From: Niastella vici
GTDB taxonomy: Bacteria; Bacteroidota; Bacteroidia; Chitinophagales; Chitinophagaceae
Assembly: GCF_002077945.1 (NCBI RefSeq)
Contig: NZ_LVYD01000024.1
Coordinates: forward strand, 1 to 64,000
Direction of reading: 5' to 3'
Length of the DNA stretch: 64,000 nucleotides
Shown: positions 1-7,686 of the stretch, in pieces
Layout of the letters: every line of letters starts with the position of its first letter
Numbering within the stretch: position 1 is the stretch's first letter
The notes under the pieces: model-generated
The model's input: the letters and a program-made list of their open reading frames with translations, nothing else
Database searches by the model: none
What the model was told of the DNA's origin: nothing
Translations under genes and position numbers: made by a program

Positions 1-86
1 AACAATCCCCCAACTTTTTCACTTGATCCAATAAGGGCCCAATGCATTGCCCTGTGACCTGGAACTTGTAACCTGTAATTAAAAAA

Positions 87-118
87 CAAAGCGCCCCGTT
101 TTTAACAGAGCGCTTTTG
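87..118. terminator. Weak hairpin, possible terminator
   Basis: CAAAGCGC at 87-94 pairs with GCGCTTTTG at 110-118 around a T-rich loop. It lies near the window edge and may end a transcript that enters from the left. The T tract is short, so function is uncertain. Confidence 0.35.
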
Positions 119-635
119 TGAAATCTTGTTCAGGTACTTTGGACGGTTTTACTAAGGACTGGTTTGCTGATAGAGATTTCTGGTTTTCATGATATTGGAT
201 ACGGGGTACGGATCAAAACCAAAAAACTATGAATAAAAATAATTAGGGTTTAGGGGCTATTCTACTGTTCAGGGAACAAGGCGTTACTTGTTTTCCTGAT
301 TCGTTTTATTAGGGTACGTCAACAACGTTTTGACCCTACAAAGATGTAGCTATTTGCGCGGTGGTTGAACTTTATTCGATCAATGGCAGCCCTTCCTCGT
401 TTAATGATGACAAATACCGGTTTAAGCCCGGCACATTCGCTGAAACCCTTACTGGAAGGGCATTTCAAACATACGATTTTATCAAATGTTTGATCTGGAT
501 CAACAAAACGCAACCCGTGTTTTGCGCGCTTTCGTAATCTTACCTGACCATTTCAGCAATACTACGCATATCAGTAGTGGATAGCTACTAGTTCTGCAGT
601 AAATACCGAACGATTTAAATCGAGAGTTTCTGCTC

Positions 636-665
636 TTGTTAACATTTTTAACAATAGTACCTTTG
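636..665 (+). promoter_or_regulatory. Bacteroidota-type promoter with no adjacent gene
   Basis: TTG at 636-638, a 19-base spacer, then TACCTTTG at 658-665, which matches the TTG...TAnnTTTG form known for Bacteroidota housekeeping promoters. The nearest plus-strand start codon is about 575 bases away and has its own promoter, so this box may drive a non-coding RNA or a long leader. Confidence 0.5.
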
Positions 666-696
666 TTCCAGAAGTTGATTGATTACTAATCAATCT

Positions 697-900
697 ATTC
701 CAATGTTCAAAGAAAACCGTCAACGTCCAATATCCAATAGAAAATCAAGAAATCCGGTACCAATCAACTTCAATTTGAATAATCCAATATCATTCATAAA
801 ATCCATTATCCAGATCCAATGTCCGTGACAACCGAATATCCCGTGAAAACCACCAAGTATATCCTTTGATTAACCGTAATTAAAATCCAACGTCCAAAGA
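697..900. repeat. TCC-AAY-word repeat tract
   Basis: Loose iterations of AATCCAACGTCCAA, CAATATCCAATA, ATCCATTATCCAG and ATCCAATGTCCG are spread over about 200 bases. The copies are degenerate rather than an exact microsatellite. No protein frame explains the periodicity. The tract lies just downstream of the promoter at 636-665. Confidence 0.6.
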
Positions 901-956
901 CCGAGGTAGTTCCAATTCCTGTGTGTTAAAAACCGTCTGCTTAACTCCAATAACCC

Positions 957-990
957 CTCCTGCTAAAACCGACAATGCTTTTAGCAGGAG
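957..990. other. 12-bp-stem hairpin of unknown role
   Basis: CTCCTGCTAAAA (957-968) is perfectly complementary to TTTTAGCAGGAG (979-990) with a 10-base loop. Neither strand has a following T tract, so it is not a classic intrinsic terminator. It could be the 3' end of an RNA started at 636-665, or a remnant of a palindromic repeat. Confidence 0.55.
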
Positions 991-1167
991 GAGCAGCGGT
1001 CTCCCGATCAAAGTTGCAAAACACGGCTTCCTTCTCAAACCATCCTTTCACTGTTTTTTCCTTTTCCTAAAGAGTAAGAGTAGTTTCAAAAATGTCTGCG
1101 GCCTGTGGCTGACAGCTTATCGCCTGGTCTCAATGCGTTGCCTTTTCCTCCTGTAGCCTGCATTTTT

Positions 1168-1197
1168 TTTGACCTGGTCCTGTATTTAGTACCTTTG
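1168..1197 (+). promoter_or_regulatory. Promoter of the metal-receptor-like gene
   Basis: TTTG at 1168-1171, an 18-base spacer and TACCTTTG at 1190-1197 match the Bacteroidota consensus. The start codon at 1242 would give a leader of roughly 40 bases. Confidence 0.6.
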
Positions 1198-1241
1198 GCG
1201 CTTTCAAAGCATACCAGTCATCCCATTAATCACAGTAAAAA

Positions 1242-2021
1242 ATGCCAGTCTACATCGATCAGTTGGGCCGTGTTGTTGAGCTGCCGGCTGCACCCCGCAG
1301 CATTGTATCGCTGGTTCCTTCCATTACCGAATTACTGTACAACCTGCAACTCGATGAAGCTGTAAAGGGCATTACCAAATTCTGCGTTCATCCCGAAAGC
1401 TGGTTCAGGCATAAAACAAGGGTTGGCGGCACCAAGGCCATTAACACCACCGTCATTCATGAAATACAACCCGACCTCATCATTGCCAATAAAGAAGAGA
1501 ATGTAAAAGAGCAGGTCGATGAGCTGGCAAAACATTATCCGGTTTGGATAAGTGATGTAAACAACCTCACCGATGCGCTGGAGATGATTGAAAAGATCGG
1601 CCTTATCACAAACAGGGTGAACAATGCCATACACCTGATCAGCCAGATCAATACAGCCTTTACCTCTTTGAAACCGTACAACGCCTTACGCAATGCCTGT
1701 TATCTCATTTGGCGCAACCCCTATATGACCATCGGCAAGGATACCTTCATTCATGATATGCTCAGCCGGTGCGGGTTAAAAAATATCTTTGGTCATACCA
1801 CTCGGTACCCGGCCATCGATACCTGGCAATTGTCGCAATGCGATCTGTTATTGCTTTCTTCGGAACCCTTCCCCTTTCAGCAAAAACATATTGAAGAACT
1901 GAAGCCGCATTTACCCAATACGAAGATGGTGCTGGTTGATGGGGAAATGTTCAGCTGGTATGGCAGCCGGTTGTTACATGCACCTGCCTACTACACCAGC
2001 TTATTACAAAGCATAGCGTAA
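1242..2021 (+). CDS. Helical-backbone metal receptor / BtuF-like binding protein
   Basis: The 259-residue protein opens with the BtuF/FhuD/TroA-type pattern: a short strand (YIDQLGRVVELP), then RSIVSLVPSITELLYNL, and a PDLIIANKEEN stretch near residue 80. These belong to the class III periplasmic binding fold that carries cobalamin, haem or ferric siderophores to ABC importers. No signal peptide or lipobox is visible, and no permease or ATPase gene lies nearby, so a classic importer role is not supported. Many Bacteroidota have such leaderless members whose ligand is not clear. The start is the ATG at 1242 behind a good promoter. Family assignment is firm; ligand and location are inference. 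Confidence 0.8.
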   Translation: MPVYIDQLGRVVELPAAPRSIVSLVPSITELLYNLQLDEAVKGITKFCVHPESWFRHKTRVGGTKAINTTVIHEIQPDLIIANKEENVKEQVDELAKHYPVWISDVNNLTDALEMIEKIGLITNRVNNAIHLISQINTAFTSLKPYNALRNACYLIWRNPYMTIGKDTFIHDMLSRCGLKNIFGHTTRYPAIDTWQLSQCDLLLLSSEPFPFQQKHIEELKPHLPNTKMVLVDGEMFSWYGSRLLHAPAYYTSLLQSIA

Positions 2022-2038
2022 CTTTGCGTTGTAAAATT

Positions 2039-2147
2039 GAAAAGCAGGTTACCAGTTACCGGTTTCCAGTTACCGGGAATTACAAAATGCAGACAGCTAT
2101 CTGCAATTAGGCCCCGGTAACCGGGACCTGGCAACCGGTAACTTTTC
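2039..2147. repeat. Large nested palindrome (GTTACC-word family)
   Basis: Left arm 2039-2077 and right arm 2113-2147 share GAAAAG ends and, over 29 aligned bases, about 23 complementary positions. Between them lies a second perfect stem, TGCAGA/TCTGCA. The arms are built from repeated words such as GTTACCGG. The element fills most of the gap after the metal-receptor gene and has no T tract. Confidence 0.7.
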
Positions 2148-2148
2148 A

Positions 2149-2173
2149 TCATTGACCATTCACCATTGACCAA
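2149..2173. repeat. ATTGACCATTCACC-word repeat next to a start codon
   Basis: Iterations of CATTGACC and CATTCACC run to within three bases of the ATG at 2176. The same words recur at 29595-29625, 38690-38705 and 46268-46321. The position would place the repeat in the translation initiation region of the next gene. Confidence 0.65.
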
Positions 2174-2175
2174 TT

Positions 2176-3264
2176 ATGCATTCGATCGATAATAACGAAC
2201 CCAACAAGCCTTCACGCAAAAAGCCGATGTTCCCGGTGCACGACCGGTTACGTGCCTATCTTAAAAATCATGGCCGTGAGGTGAAGCTGCCCGTTTTGTA
2301 CAACGACCTGCTACGCATTACCTACTCACTGCCTTTAAAAGATAAAAAAGGCAACGATACCTATTGGGAAACGGTGGTTTATGATATGCGCGACTGGGAG
2401 TTTATCAGGGATGGGCTTGTACAGATGTATGCGATCCTGAAAACAGAAGGTGATCTTACTTTTACCAGCCACCTCGATGTGGCGCGGATCGACTATTGCA
2501 GTTTTGGGAATTCGAACCCCTTTCGCATCCGCATCGTGAACAAGTATAACGACAACTACGACCATTACTATATCAAAATAGCCGATGCTTCGCGTATTTA
2601 TGGGTTAGAACTGGAACATATACTGTCGCCCAACCGCATCACCTATCTTACCAACCAGAATACCCTGGTTGAAGAACATATTCCCGGCATTCCCGGCGAT
2701 GTATTCATTGCCAACCACCTGAACGATCCGCATACAAACAAGATCAGGCTGGCCAAGGAATTTGTAAAGTTCAATGAACGGTGTTTTGTAAGGTTGCTGG
2801 GCGATATGCGTTCATACAATTTTGTGGTTGATATTACACCCGATATTGAAGACTATCAATACCGCATCAGGGCTATCGATTTTGACCAGCAATCGTACGA
2901 AGGCCGCAAGAATTTATACATGCCCCAATTTTTCAAGGAGAACAATGAGCTGGTTAACCTGTGTGCCAAACTGCTCAATAAAGAAAGCATTCATCAGTAT
3001 CAAACCGAAGAGCGAACGATGATGGCTTTCCGCGTGGCCTCCTCCCGCTTCCGGCTGATGGAGCTTTTGAACATTATGGCCAAGGACCATATTTCGGTTC
3101 CAGACAAATTACATCAGCTTCGCGCCGAGTTGGGCGATTATTTTCACAACCCGCAATTTTACAAATGCAGCTCCATGGGGCAACTGGTAAAACGCCAGCT
3201 GAAACAAACCCTGCAAAAGAACCTAAAATTGATTCAGAAGAACCTGGGTAAGTTTGAAGATTAA
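2176..3264 (+). CDS. Unknown protein with kinase-like (APH/HipA-like) motifs
   Basis: The 362-residue soluble protein has no signal peptide or membrane segment and I cannot place it in a named family. Around residues 207-245 it reads RLLGDMRSYNFVV, then about 15 residues later RAIDFDQQ. That order resembles the catalytic loop (GD-x4-N) and metal-binding Asp (DFD) of aminoglycoside-phosphotransferase-like kinases. The N-terminal half lacks an obvious glycine-rich loop, so the kinase idea is only inference. The C-terminus is rich in Lys and Gln. It lies 36 bases before the RNase Z-like gene on the same strand and may be cotranscribed with it. Confidence 0.75.
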   Translation: MHSIDNNEPNKPSRKKPMFPVHDRLRAYLKNHGREVKLPVLYNDLLRITYSLPLKDKKGNDTYWETVVYDMRDWEFIRDGLVQMYAILKTEGDLTFTSHLDVARIDYCSFGNSNPFRIRIVNKYNDNYDHYYIKIADASRIYGLELEHILSPNRITYLTNQNTLVEEHIPGIPGDVFIANHLNDPHTNKIRLAKEFVKFNERCFVRLLGDMRSYNFVVDITPDIEDYQYRIRAIDFDQQSYEGRKNLYMPQFFKENNELVNLCAKLLNKESIHQYQTEERTMMAFRVASSRFRLMELLNIMAKDHISVPDKLHQLRAELGDYFHNPQFYKCSSMGQLVKRQLKQTLQKNLKLIQKNLGKFED

Positions 3265-3300
3265 GCCAGGATTCGCCAACCAACCAATTCCCGATCGTTC

Positions 3301-4179
3301 ATGCAGTATACTATAACCGGCTATTCAACAGCCTTATTTTCTACCTGGTATTTTATTGAAGAGCTGCGCCTGCTTTTTGATGCCGGCGAAGGCCTTACCT
3401 CGAGCCTGTTGCAAAAAAGCCGGAAGATCAATCATGCGTTTATTTCGCATGCTGACCGCGATCATTTAACCGGCTTGTTGCAGTTTAACCAGTTGAATGC
3501 GCGGCCTGGTTTTCCTGTTATTCATTATCCGAAGGACAGCGGTTCTTTCCCGGCTTTACAGGAATTTTCAACCCGTTTTGATCCACACGTTGCTGGTTCT
3601 GTATGGGTACCGGTATCGCCTGAAACTGAGGTCCGCATCAAAGACGATATAATAGTTAAACCAATTGCCAACGGACATGTGCTGACAGCCAATGGCCTGG
3701 TTAAAAGCCTTAGCTATAAAGTCATTCAATCAAAAATGAAAATAAGGCCTGAGTTGGCCAAATTACCGGCTGAAGATATAAAGCACCTGATTGAAGAACG
3801 GGGTAAAAGCCGGACCCACACAGAAATACGAACCAATTTAATAAGCTATTCGGGCGATACACCGGTTGAAGACCTCACGCGTTGGGAAAACTCAAAGATC
3901 CTGATTCACGAGGCCACCTTTTTGCGCGACGAAGAAGAATTCATAAGCCCCCACAGCAACAAGCACAGCTTTCTCGAAGAAGTGATGGAAATGGTAAGCG
4001 GATCGAATATAGAACAGCTCATTTTGGGCCATTTTTCTTCCCGGTATTCTCCTGAAGTGATCGATCGCCGCATATTGGAGCTGTGTAACAAATATGCCAT
4101 CAATATTCCGGTGTTCAGGATATTGCCGGGCCTCGTGGCAACCGATATCCTGAAAACCAAACCCATCAACTTCGCGTAA
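3301..4179 (+). CDS. RNase Z-like metallo-beta-lactamase-fold hydrolase
   Basis: The 292-residue protein shows the MBL-fold signature set in order: HADRDH near residue 50, a central His in ANGHVL near 122, YSGDT near 181, HEATF near 203, and LGHFSSRY near 247. The last two resemble the tRNase Z family, which trims tRNA 3' ends. Motif 1 is odd: the usual HxHxDH is HxDxDH here, replacing one zinc-binding His by Asp. A long insert (residues 140-175) rich in Lys/Glu precedes the GDT motif. Either a divergent tRNase Z or a related hydrolase with altered metal use. Start ATG at 3301 follows the previous gene by 36 bases. Confidence 0.8.
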   Translation: MQYTITGYSTALFSTWYFIEELRLLFDAGEGLTSSLLQKSRKINHAFISHADRDHLTGLLQFNQLNARPGFPVIHYPKDSGSFPALQEFSTRFDPHVAGSVWVPVSPETEVRIKDDIIVKPIANGHVLTANGLVKSLSYKVIQSKMKIRPELAKLPAEDIKHLIEERGKSRTHTEIRTNLISYSGDTPVEDLTRWENSKILIHEATFLRDEEEFISPHSNKHSFLEEVMEMVSGSNIEQLILGHFSSRYSPEVIDRRILELCNKYAINIPVFRILPGLVATDILKTKPINFA

Positions 4180-4417
4180 TTCCGGGCTAAAGCCTGCCAA
4201 AGCACATATTACAATCATTTAACATTTCCAACACCCCGGGCGGGGCGCCAATAAATCAATTGGTTATAAAAACGGGCCCTCAATCATGTAACAAATACAC
4301 CAACTTTCATTGCTAAATTAACTATCTTCGCCGCTTATTAAAAAAAGGGATAATTCATTAAATAATTTCCAACGCTTTTGATATTCAACTAACTAATAAC
4401 ACGCTTTAATACTAAAA

Positions 4418-5488
4418 ATGATGAAGAAATACAAACCAGGGATACTTTTTGGTGAAGAACTGGAGGCCTTGTATAAGGATGCCAAAGACAATCAGTTTGC
4501 TTTACCTGCCGTAAATACAATTGGAACTAATACGATCAATGCGACCCTTGAGACAGCCGCAAAAGTGAATTCTCCCGTTATCATTCAATTTTCTAACGGT
4601 GGTGCACAATTTATTGCCGGTAAAGGCATGCCCAATGATCAGTTACAGGGCAATATTTCCGGCGCCATTTCAGGTGCGTTGCATATACATAACGTTGCAA
4701 AATACTATGGCGTACCGGTAGTGCTGCATACCGACCATGCTGCTAAAAAATGGTTACCCTGGATCAGCGGCCTTATTGATGCCGGTGAGCAATTCTTCAA
4801 AGAGAAAAAACAACCTTTGTTCAGCTCGCACATGCTCGACCTGAGCGAAGAGCCTATCGAAGAAAACATTCATACATCTGTTGATTTTTACAAACGCATG
4901 GCGCCCCTGGGCATGGGTATTGAAATTGAGCTTGGTGTAACCGGTGGTGAAGAAGATGGTGTTGACAACAGCGGTGTTGAAAACGATAAATTATATACCC
5001 AGCCGCAACACGTGGCATATGCCTATGAGCAATTGGGCAAAGTTGGCCGCCTGTTCACGGTAGCTGCAGCTTTTGGTAATGTGCATGGTGTGTACAGCCC
5101 CGGTAATGTGGAACTGCGCCCCGAGATCCTGAAGAACAGCCAGGACTATATTCAAAAAACATACAAGACCGGCGAAAAGCCCGTTTACTTTGTATTCCAC
5201 GGCGGTAGCGGTTCTCCCCAACACCAGATCCGCGAGGCCATCAGCTATGGCGCTATCAAAATGAACATCGATACCGACCTGCAATGGGCTTTCTGGGAAG
5301 GTGTGCTGAACTATTACAAAAAGAGCGAGGCTTACCTGCAAGATCAGCTGGGTAACCCCGAAGGAGCCGATAAGCCAAACAAAAAATACTACGATCCGCG
5401 TGTGTGGTTACGCAAAGGCGAGGAAACATTTATTAAACGTTTAGAAATAGCGTTTAATGATTTGAATTGCATCAACAGAAACGCCTAA
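4418..5488 (+). CDS. fbaA: Class II fructose-bisphosphate aldolase
   Basis: This cytosolic zinc enzyme cleaves fructose-1,6-bisphosphate into two triose phosphates in glycolysis and forms it in gluconeogenesis. At 356 residues it has the length of E. coli FbaA. Visible motifs are HTDHAAKKW (zinc His and catalytic Asp, near residue 108), EIELGVTGGEEDGVDN near 172, VFHGGSGSP near 257 and NIDTDLQW near 283. Two ATGs are adjacent (4418 and 4421); the first is given. A strong palindromic terminator follows at 5541. The next gene is an unrelated class I aldolase for the same reaction. Confidence 0.96.
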   Translation: MMKKYKPGILFGEELEALYKDAKDNQFALPAVNTIGTNTINATLETAAKVNSPVIIQFSNGGAQFIAGKGMPNDQLQGNISGAISGALHIHNVAKYYGVPVVLHTDHAAKKWLPWISGLIDAGEQFFKEKKQPLFSSHMLDLSEEPIEENIHTSVDFYKRMAPLGMGIEIELGVTGGEEDGVDNSGVENDKLYTQPQHVAYAYEQLGKVGRLFTVAAAFGNVHGVYSPGNVELRPEILKNSQDYIQKTYKTGEKPVYFVFHGGSGSPQHQIREAISYGAIKMNIDTDLQWAFWEGVLNYYKKSEAYLQDQLGNPEGADKPNKKYYDPRVWLRKGEETFIKRLEIAFNDLNCINRNA

Positions 5489-5540
5489 AGTTTAGAATTT
5501 AGTTTCCTATTCCGTTACGCGGTTGAACGATTATGATATC

Positions 5541-5564
5541 AGCCCCCCGATGCATCGGGGGGCT
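5541..5564. terminator. Terminator after the class II aldolase
   Basis: AGCCCCCCGATG followed directly by CATCGGGGGGCT is a perfect 24-base palindrome, then TTTCGTT. It lies 52 bases after the fbaA stop. The -33 element of the next promoter begins five bases later. Confidence 0.8.
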
Positions 5565-5568
5565 TTCG

Positions 5569-5599
5569 TTGTATGGCACCCTTCGACGGCATATCTTTG
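5569..5599 (+). promoter_or_regulatory. Promoter of the class I aldolase gene
   Basis: TTG at 5569-5571, a 20-base spacer and TATCTTTG at 5592-5599 match the Bacteroidota form. The leader to the ATG at 5684 would be about 80 bases and contains two copies of a GCATTC(A/G)CNATTGAC word (5604-5619 and 5644-5665). Confidence 0.6.
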
Positions 5600-5683
5600 C
5601 GCAGCATTCGCAATTGACGAACCTGGCTTGTGGCAAACGAATTGCATTCACGATTGACAATTCACACAATCTAAATAATAAGT

Positions 5684-6742
5684 ATGCCGTCAAAAAAAAT
5701 CATCGATCTGCTTGGTGACAAAGCCTCTTATTTGCTCGAGCACAAGAGCACAGCCATTGACAAAACAACCATCACCCTACCCTCGCCCAACCACATTGAA
5801 GAAATTTGGCTCAACAGCAACCGCAGCAACCAGGTGTTGCGCAGTATACAGGCCCTGTTAAGTAACGGACGTTTGGCCAACACGGGGTTCTGCAGCATCT
5901 TCCCGGTTGACCAGGGTATTGAACACAGCGGCGGTTCGGCCTTTTCGCCCAACCCTATTTATTTCGATCCTGAAAATATTATCAAACTCGCCATTGAAGG
6001 CGGTTGTAATGCCGTAGCCAGCACGTATGGCGTATTGGGCATCATGAGCCGCAAATATGCACACCGCATTCCGTTTGTAGTAAAGATCAACCACAACGAA
6101 TTTTTAAGTTTACCCAACAGATACGACCAAACCATGTTTGGCACTATTAAAAGCGCCTGGAACATGGGCGCCGTAGCAGTTGGCGCAACCATTTACTGGG
6201 GTTCGGCCGAAAGCGCCCGCCAGTTAAAAGAAGTGGCCGAAGCATTTGAGATCGCGCATGAGCTGGGCATGGCCACCATTTTATGGTGCTATACCCGTAA
6301 CAACGGTTTTAAAGTTGATGGGGTTGATTATCATACTTCAGCCGATTTAACCGGCCAGGCCAACCATTTGGGCGTTACGCTGCAGGCCGATATTATTAAG
6401 CAAAAACTGCCTACCAATAACGGTGGTTACCTGGCTACCAAACATGGTAAAACATCACCACTGGTTTATGAAAAACTTACAACCGATCACCCCATCGATC
6501 TGTGCCGGTACCAGGTGTTGAATTGTTACAGTGGCCGCGTAGGGCTTATCAATAGTGGTGGTGAAAGCAAGGGCGCCAGCGACCTGGCCGATTCAGTGTA
6601 TACTGCCGTTATAAATAAAAGAGCCGGTGGTATGGGATTGATCCTGGGCCGAAAAGCATTTCAGCGGCCATTCAGGGAGGGTATTGAGTTACTCCATTCT
6701 ACGCAAGATGTTTATCTTGACAAGGATATTACTGTTGCCTAG
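5684..6742 (+). CDS. fbaB: Class I fructose-bisphosphate aldolase (DhnA/FbaB type)
   Basis: The 352-residue protein closely matches the metal-independent, Schiff-base E. coli FbaB family along its whole length. Shared stretches include PVDQGIEHS near residue 75, the STYGVL and YAHRIPF segments, [13 protein letters not shown] near 166, [13 protein letters not shown], and DIIKQKL with the probable Schiff-base Lys near 239. The carboxyl end [10 protein letters not shown] is typical. Function: reversible cleavage of fructose-1,6-bisphosphate in the cytosol. It has its own promoter after the fbaA terminator, so the two aldolases can be regulated separately. The A-type repeat with terminator follows the stop. 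Confidence 0.95.
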   Translation: MPSKKIIDLLGDKASYLLEHKSTAIDKTTITLPSPNHIEEIWLNSNRSNQVLRSIQALLSNGRLANTGFCSIFPVDQGIEHSGGSAFSPNPIYFDPENIIKLAIEGGCNAVASTYGVLGIMSRKYAHRIPFVVKINHNEFLSLPNRYDQTMFGTIKSAWNMGAVAVGATIYWGSAESARQLKEVAEAFEIAHELGMATILWCYTRNNGFKVDGVDYHTSADLTGQANHLGVTLQADIIKQKLPTNNGGYLATKHGKTSPLVYEKLTTDHPIDLCRYQVLNCYSGRVGLINSGGESKGASDLADSVYTAVINKRAGGMGLILGRKAFQRPFREGIELLHSTQDVYLDKDITVA

Positions 6743-6748
6743 GAATAC

Positions 6749-6939
6749 GAAGTAAGAAGTAGGAAGTAAGAAGTAGGAAGTAAGAAGTAGGAAGTAAGAA
6801 GTAGGAAGTAAGAAGAGAATTATACTTCAGGACTCAATATAAAATTCGAGAAACAAAAAGGTGAGCATCGCATTTAATCGCGAGCTCACCTTTTTATTAA
6901 CTTCTTATTTCTTACTTCCTACCTCTTACCTCATGCTTC
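6749..6939. repeat. Composite inverted-repeat element A, copy 1
   Basis: A tandem array of the 14-mer GAAGTAAGAAGTAG (four full units plus 11 bases, 6749-6815) is followed by about 40 bases, a terminator-like hairpin (6855-6895), and a pyrimidine-rich arm CTTCTTATTTCTTACTTCC (from 6901) that is the reverse complement of the array. A second copy at 12091-12254 shares both arms, the gap sequence (GAGAA..ATAC.TCA) and the hairpin core, so this is a repeated unit and not random low complexity. Confidence 0.8.
6855..6895. terminator. Bidirectional terminator within repeat A copy 1
   Basis: AAAAAGGTGAGC pairs with GCTCACCTTTTT, with an inner TCGC/GCGA stem. It lies between the convergent fbaB (+) and the secreted-protein gene (-) and can end both transcripts. 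Confidence 0.8.
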
Positions 6940-6981
6940 AGCTTCTTTGTACTACGAAGTACCAATTACAGCAAATACTAA

Positions 6982-7509
6982 CTACCAACGATCATGACCA
7001 CGCCCGTGCCCATGTCCGTGCTCTTTGTAATGGCCGTAAGCATGTCCGCGCGGACCGTCGTCATCATAATCACCACGACCACGATCATAATCACCACGAC
7101 CCCGGTACCTGCCATATTCATTCGGGCAATCGCGCCACATGCGTTGTTCGCCTCTGTAACCTCTGTAGCGGGCATAGGCTACGCGGTCGCGGTCGAAGTG
7201 GCAATACGGCCTTGGGCCTTCACACACCACTTTATAACCGCTGTACAGGTCATAACCGCGGTAGCGTGACGGCAGGTCGTACGAGAATACCCAGTTAGGG
7301 CCGCTCATATAAACGAACTGGCGTCTTGGAACATAATAGTAACATTCAATATCGGGCAAATAATAATAATCAACAGAAGCATAACCGGCGGGCCCCCACA
7401 TGGGTTGCGCACCTATATTTACGCTAACACTTACCTGCGCCTTTGATGAAAAAACTGATGCTGTAGTTAAAATGGCAATGATCGGTAACACTTGTAAAAC
7501 CCGTTTCAT
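6982..7509 (-). CDS. Secreted YYYLPD-repeat-family protein with charged tail (paralogue 1)
   Basis: The 175-residue protein has a clear signal peptide (MKRVLQVLPIIAILTTASVF, cleavage near SSKA-Q). The mature part holds QPMWGPAGY, VDYYYLPDIE, a YVPRRQFVYM segment and LPSRYRGYDLYSGYKVV. The tail (about residues 120-175) is Arg/Gly/Asp/His-rich (RGRGDYDRGRGDYD, then a run of His-Gly). I do not recognise a named family. The neighbour at 7687-8328 is a clear paralogue with the same core, so this is a tandem duplication. Location is probably periplasmic or surface; the His-rich tail could bind metal ions, which is inference. Confidence 0.85.
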   Translation of the reverse strand: MKRVLQVLPIIAILTTASVFSSKAQVSVSVNIGAQPMWGPAGYASVDYYYLPDIECYYYVPRRQFVYMSGPNWVFSYDLPSRYRGYDLYSGYKVVCEGPRPYCHFDRDRVAYARYRGYRGEQRMWRDCPNEYGRYRGRGDYDRGRGDYDDDGPRGHAYGHYKEHGHGHGRGHDRW

Positions 7510-7686
7510 AAATCATCGATTTGGTTACTTCTCAGAATCCAAAAGATATGCCCTGTTTAATGCCAGATGTGGATAAGCCATCTATTAAGAAATTTTTAAG
7601 TATAATCTGATTAACAATGCCTTAAATAGTTAAGAACCCTATAAAAATACGGTCCGGCGCAACCATTTGCATTCTTTTAAGAGTTA

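Larger units (their letters stand above)
1..1241. other. Long intergenic region without a convincing gene
   Basis: No reading frame here has a convincing protein signature. A 64-codon minus-strand frame at 319-513 has no start context or recognisable family. The region holds a weak hairpin (87-118), a word of the GTTACAGG repeat family near 50-80, a well-formed promoter at 636-665, TCCAACGTCCAA-type word repeats at 697-900, a 12-bp-stem hairpin at 957-990, and the promoter of the next gene at 1168-1197. Confidence 0.6.

Noticed and set aside
319-513. Minus-strand frame of 64 codons in the first intergenic region
   Set aside because: No start context, promoter, family likeness or terminator; composition and length fit chance.
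923-1365. Plus-strand frames overlapping the start of the metal-receptor gene
   Set aside because: They overlap the promoter and the start of a clear gene in another frame, and show no protein character.
6749-6815. CRISPR array
   Set aside because: The 14-base units have no spacers and no cas gene is nearby; this is a simple tandem repeat.
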